Shown: positions 62,834 through 64,000 of the stretch, one piece after another
Position numbering within the stretch: position 1 is the stretch's first letter
Layout of the letters: every line of letters begins with the position of its first letter
DNA from: Bacteroidota bacterium
GTDB lineage: Bacteria; Bacteroidota; Bacteroidia; Bacteroidales; Lentimicrobiaceae
NCBI GenBank assembly: GCA_009773515.1
Contig: WSXX01000011.1
Span: forward strand, 104,580 to 168,579
Direction: 5' to 3'
DNA length: 64,000 nt
Program-made: the position numbers and the translations under genes
Notes under the pieces: model-generated
What the model was told of the DNA's origin: nothing
Databases searched by the model: none
The model's input: the letters and a program-made list of their open reading frames with translations, nothing else

Positions 62834-63640
62834 ATGGAAATAATAAAAAAAAGCTTTCCGGTATTTATAATTTTGATTTTAAGTACTTTGTGGCTTTCCG
62901 GAACTGCTCAGATTCCAGCAAAACCTGACCCTCCCCGTCTGGTGAATGATTTCGCATCTTTATTGTCAGCCGATCAGGTGAATCAGTTGGAAAGGAAACT
63001 TGTTACCTATAACGATACCACTTCAACACAGATTGTGGTAATCACTGTTACAAGCCTTGACGGATATGACATTGACGATATGGCTCAGCGGATTGGCAAG
63101 GCCTGGGGAGTCGGTCAAAGTACTACCGACAACGGAATTGTTATTCTGATTAAACCCCGCATCGGCAACGAAAGTGGGCAGGCTGCAATATCGACAGGCT
63201 ACGGAATGGAGGAACTTATTCCTGATGCGGTAGCCCGAAGGATTGTTGACAACGAGATGATTCCCTACTTCAAAGAGAATAACTACTACGGAGGAATCAA
63301 CGCAGCGGCAGACATTATTTTCGATCTGGCATCCGGTCGATTTAAAGCTGCTGATTATGTGGACAACACTAAAGAAAGTCCGCTTGGAATTCTGATACCC
63401 ATCATTATTATAATCCTTGTGGTTGTTTTTATGGGTAAAAACAAAGGTAGTGGTCAGCACAACATTGGATCGTCTAATCTACCGCTCTGGATGATTTTAT
63501 CGATGCTCGGCAGCAGCGGAAGAGGTTCAGGTGGCGGCTGGGGAGGTTCTTCAGGTGGCTTTGGCGGAGGTGGCGGTGGAGGCTTTGGTGGCTTCGGCGG
63601 CGGAGGCTTTGGCGGCGGAGGTGCCAGTGGAAGCTGGTAA
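62834..63640 (+). CDS. TPM-domain membrane protein, YgcG-like, with glycine-rich tail
   Basis: A 268-residue protein with a signal peptide (MEIIKKSFPVFIILILSTLW to SGTAQI), an exported TPM domain (about 35-160; VNDFASLLSADQVNQLERKL, ISTGYGMEELIPDAVARRI), a membrane helix (LGILIPIIIIILVVVFMG) and a C-terminal tail of almost only Gly with Ser, Phe and Trp (about 225-268). The TPM domain would face the periplasm and the glycine tail the cytoplasm. ATG at 62834 is preferred over the TTG just before it. It closes the LemA-TPM-TPM operon and is followed by a terminator. Confidence 0.93.
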   Translation: MEIIKKSFPVFIILILSTLWLSGTAQIPAKPDPPRLVNDFASLLSADQVNQLERKLVTYNDTTSTQIVVITVTSLDGYDIDDMAQRIGKAWGVGQSTTDNGIVILIKPRIGNESGQAAISTGYGMEELIPDAVARRIVDNEMIPYFKENNYYGGINAAADIIFDLASGRFKAADYVDNTKESPLGILIPIIIIILVVVFMGKNKGSGQHNIGSSNLPLWMILSMLGSSGRGSGGGWGGSSGGFGGGGGGGFGGFGGGGFGGGGASGSW

Positions 63641-63666
63641 TTCTTAGCGTTTCCATTATACATTAT

Positions 63667-63707
63667 AACCGGTAGTTTGATTATTCAGGCTACCGGTTTT
63701 GTTTTTA
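63667..63707 (+). terminator. Terminator of the LemA-TPM operon
   Basis: AACCGGTAG/CTACCGGTT stem (63667-63675 and 63690-63698) followed by a T-rich run, 26 bp after the stop of the last TPM gene. Confidence 0.9.
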
Positions 63708-63757
63708 GCAAAAGATTGTCTATTTGCTAAACAGCTTGAAGTGAATGCATTTCAGAA

Positions 63758-64000
63758 CGGGATTACCTTCGGTGATCCCATTGGGGGGAGGCTTAAGACT
63801 TTTAAGGCAATCAGCCGAAGTGGATTGTTATTGCCCCGATTACTCAAACAAGTCTGGTAATCGGGATTACCTTCGGTGATCCCATTAGGGGGAGGCTTAA
63901 GACTTTTAAGGCAATCAGCCAAAGTGGCTGATTGTTTTTTATTACATAGCCCCCGATTTACTCAGACAAGAGTCTGGTAATCGGGATTACCTTCGGTGAT
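63758..64000. repeat. Hairpin-rich direct-repeat array, running off the window end
   Basis: Two complete units and the start of a third, beginning with GGGATTACC at 63759, 63863 and 63983 (spacing 104 and 120 bp). Each unit opens with a GGGATTACC-TTC-GGTGATCCC hairpin (one G-T pair), then a shared GGGGGAGGCTTAAGACTTTT block, then CAATCAGCC, then a hairpin made by CCGAT-TAC and GTAATCGG arms that flows into the next unit. In unit 2 CAATCAGCCA/TGGCTGATTG forms a perfect 10-bp stem. No coding signal. The 360-bp stretch 63641-64000 holds only this and the terminator. Confidence 0.88.

Noticed and set aside
63454..63663. Proline-rich 69-residue reading frame on the minus strand
   Set aside because: It is the complement of the glycine-rich tail of the TPM protein and has no independent support.
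63758..64000. CRISPR array at the right edge
   Set aside because: Repeat spacing is over 100 bp, the intervening segments are similar to each other rather than unique, and no cas gene is near.

Overview
This window comes from a member of the Bacteroidota, most like an environmental Bacteroidales-type organism. The evidence is consistent across the window. Promoters have the phylum-specific TAnnTTTG -7 element, often with a TTG about 19-21 bp upstream. There is an ECF sigma / FecR / SusC-type receptor module, two secreted proteins with C-terminal type IX secretion (T9SS) sorting domains, a PorE-like OmpA protein, a BatA-type protein, a fused SecDF and a Bacteroidota-type UvrA. Start codons were chosen from signal peptides, family N-termini and promoter positions. 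In several genes a longer TTG or GTG reading frame would begin inside the promoter or terminator. I saw no tRNA, rRNA, CRISPR array, transposase or phage gene.

Layout. 1-2412 (minus): start of a SusC/TonB-dependent receptor, a FecR anti-sigma factor and an ECF sigma factor. 2706-5859 (plus): nitroreductase and a GH20 beta-hexosaminidase. 5912-13383 (minus): a small STAS-like protein, then a tight run transcribed BatA-like, ParC, flavodiiron protein, lipoprotein. 13564-19858 (minus): two ferritin-like paralogues with their own terminators, glutamate dehydrogenase, a MORN-type lipoprotein, a GT39-like membrane glycosyltransferase and RlmB. 20144-30425 (plus): a UvrD/AddA-type helicase-nuclease, a selenium cassette (MnmH and a cysteine desulfurase-SelD fusion), penicillin-binding protein 1C and YchF. 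30688-34334: a PLP-dependent sulfur amino acid enzyme divergent from an Lrp/AsnC regulator, and two uncharacterised proteins. 34630-42357 (plus): dihydrolipoyl dehydrogenase, a lone RfbC, a lytic transglycosylase overlapping uvrA, a LOG-family protein and a small retropepsin-like protein. 42347-44596 (minus): an FG-GAP repeat T9SS cargo. 44858-56292 (plus): SecDF, TatA, PorE-like protein, PurM, an AT-rich T9SS cargo, PrfA and PyrF. 56447-57466 (minus): IlvE. 57779-63640 (plus): a RuvC-fold protein, a PAS histidine kinase with a cysteine cluster, HtpG, then LemA and two TPM-domain proteins. 63758-64000: a structured repeat array that runs off the end.

How the genes work together. The sigma/FecR/receptor genes form a trans-envelope signalling unit. 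MnmH and the desulfurase-SelD fusion together can take selenium from selenocysteine to selenophosphate to tRNA 2-selenouridine. SecDF, TatA, the PorE-like protein and the two cargos are parts of protein export. Most other genes are housekeeping.

The most unusual material is in two places. One is the selenium fusion gene. The other is the intergenic DNA, which carries heptanucleotide tandem-repeat islands placed directly after stop codons, period-8 repeats, CTTCGACTCCGCTCAG-type repeats, CAGGG inverted repeats and a hairpin-rich repeat array at the right edge.
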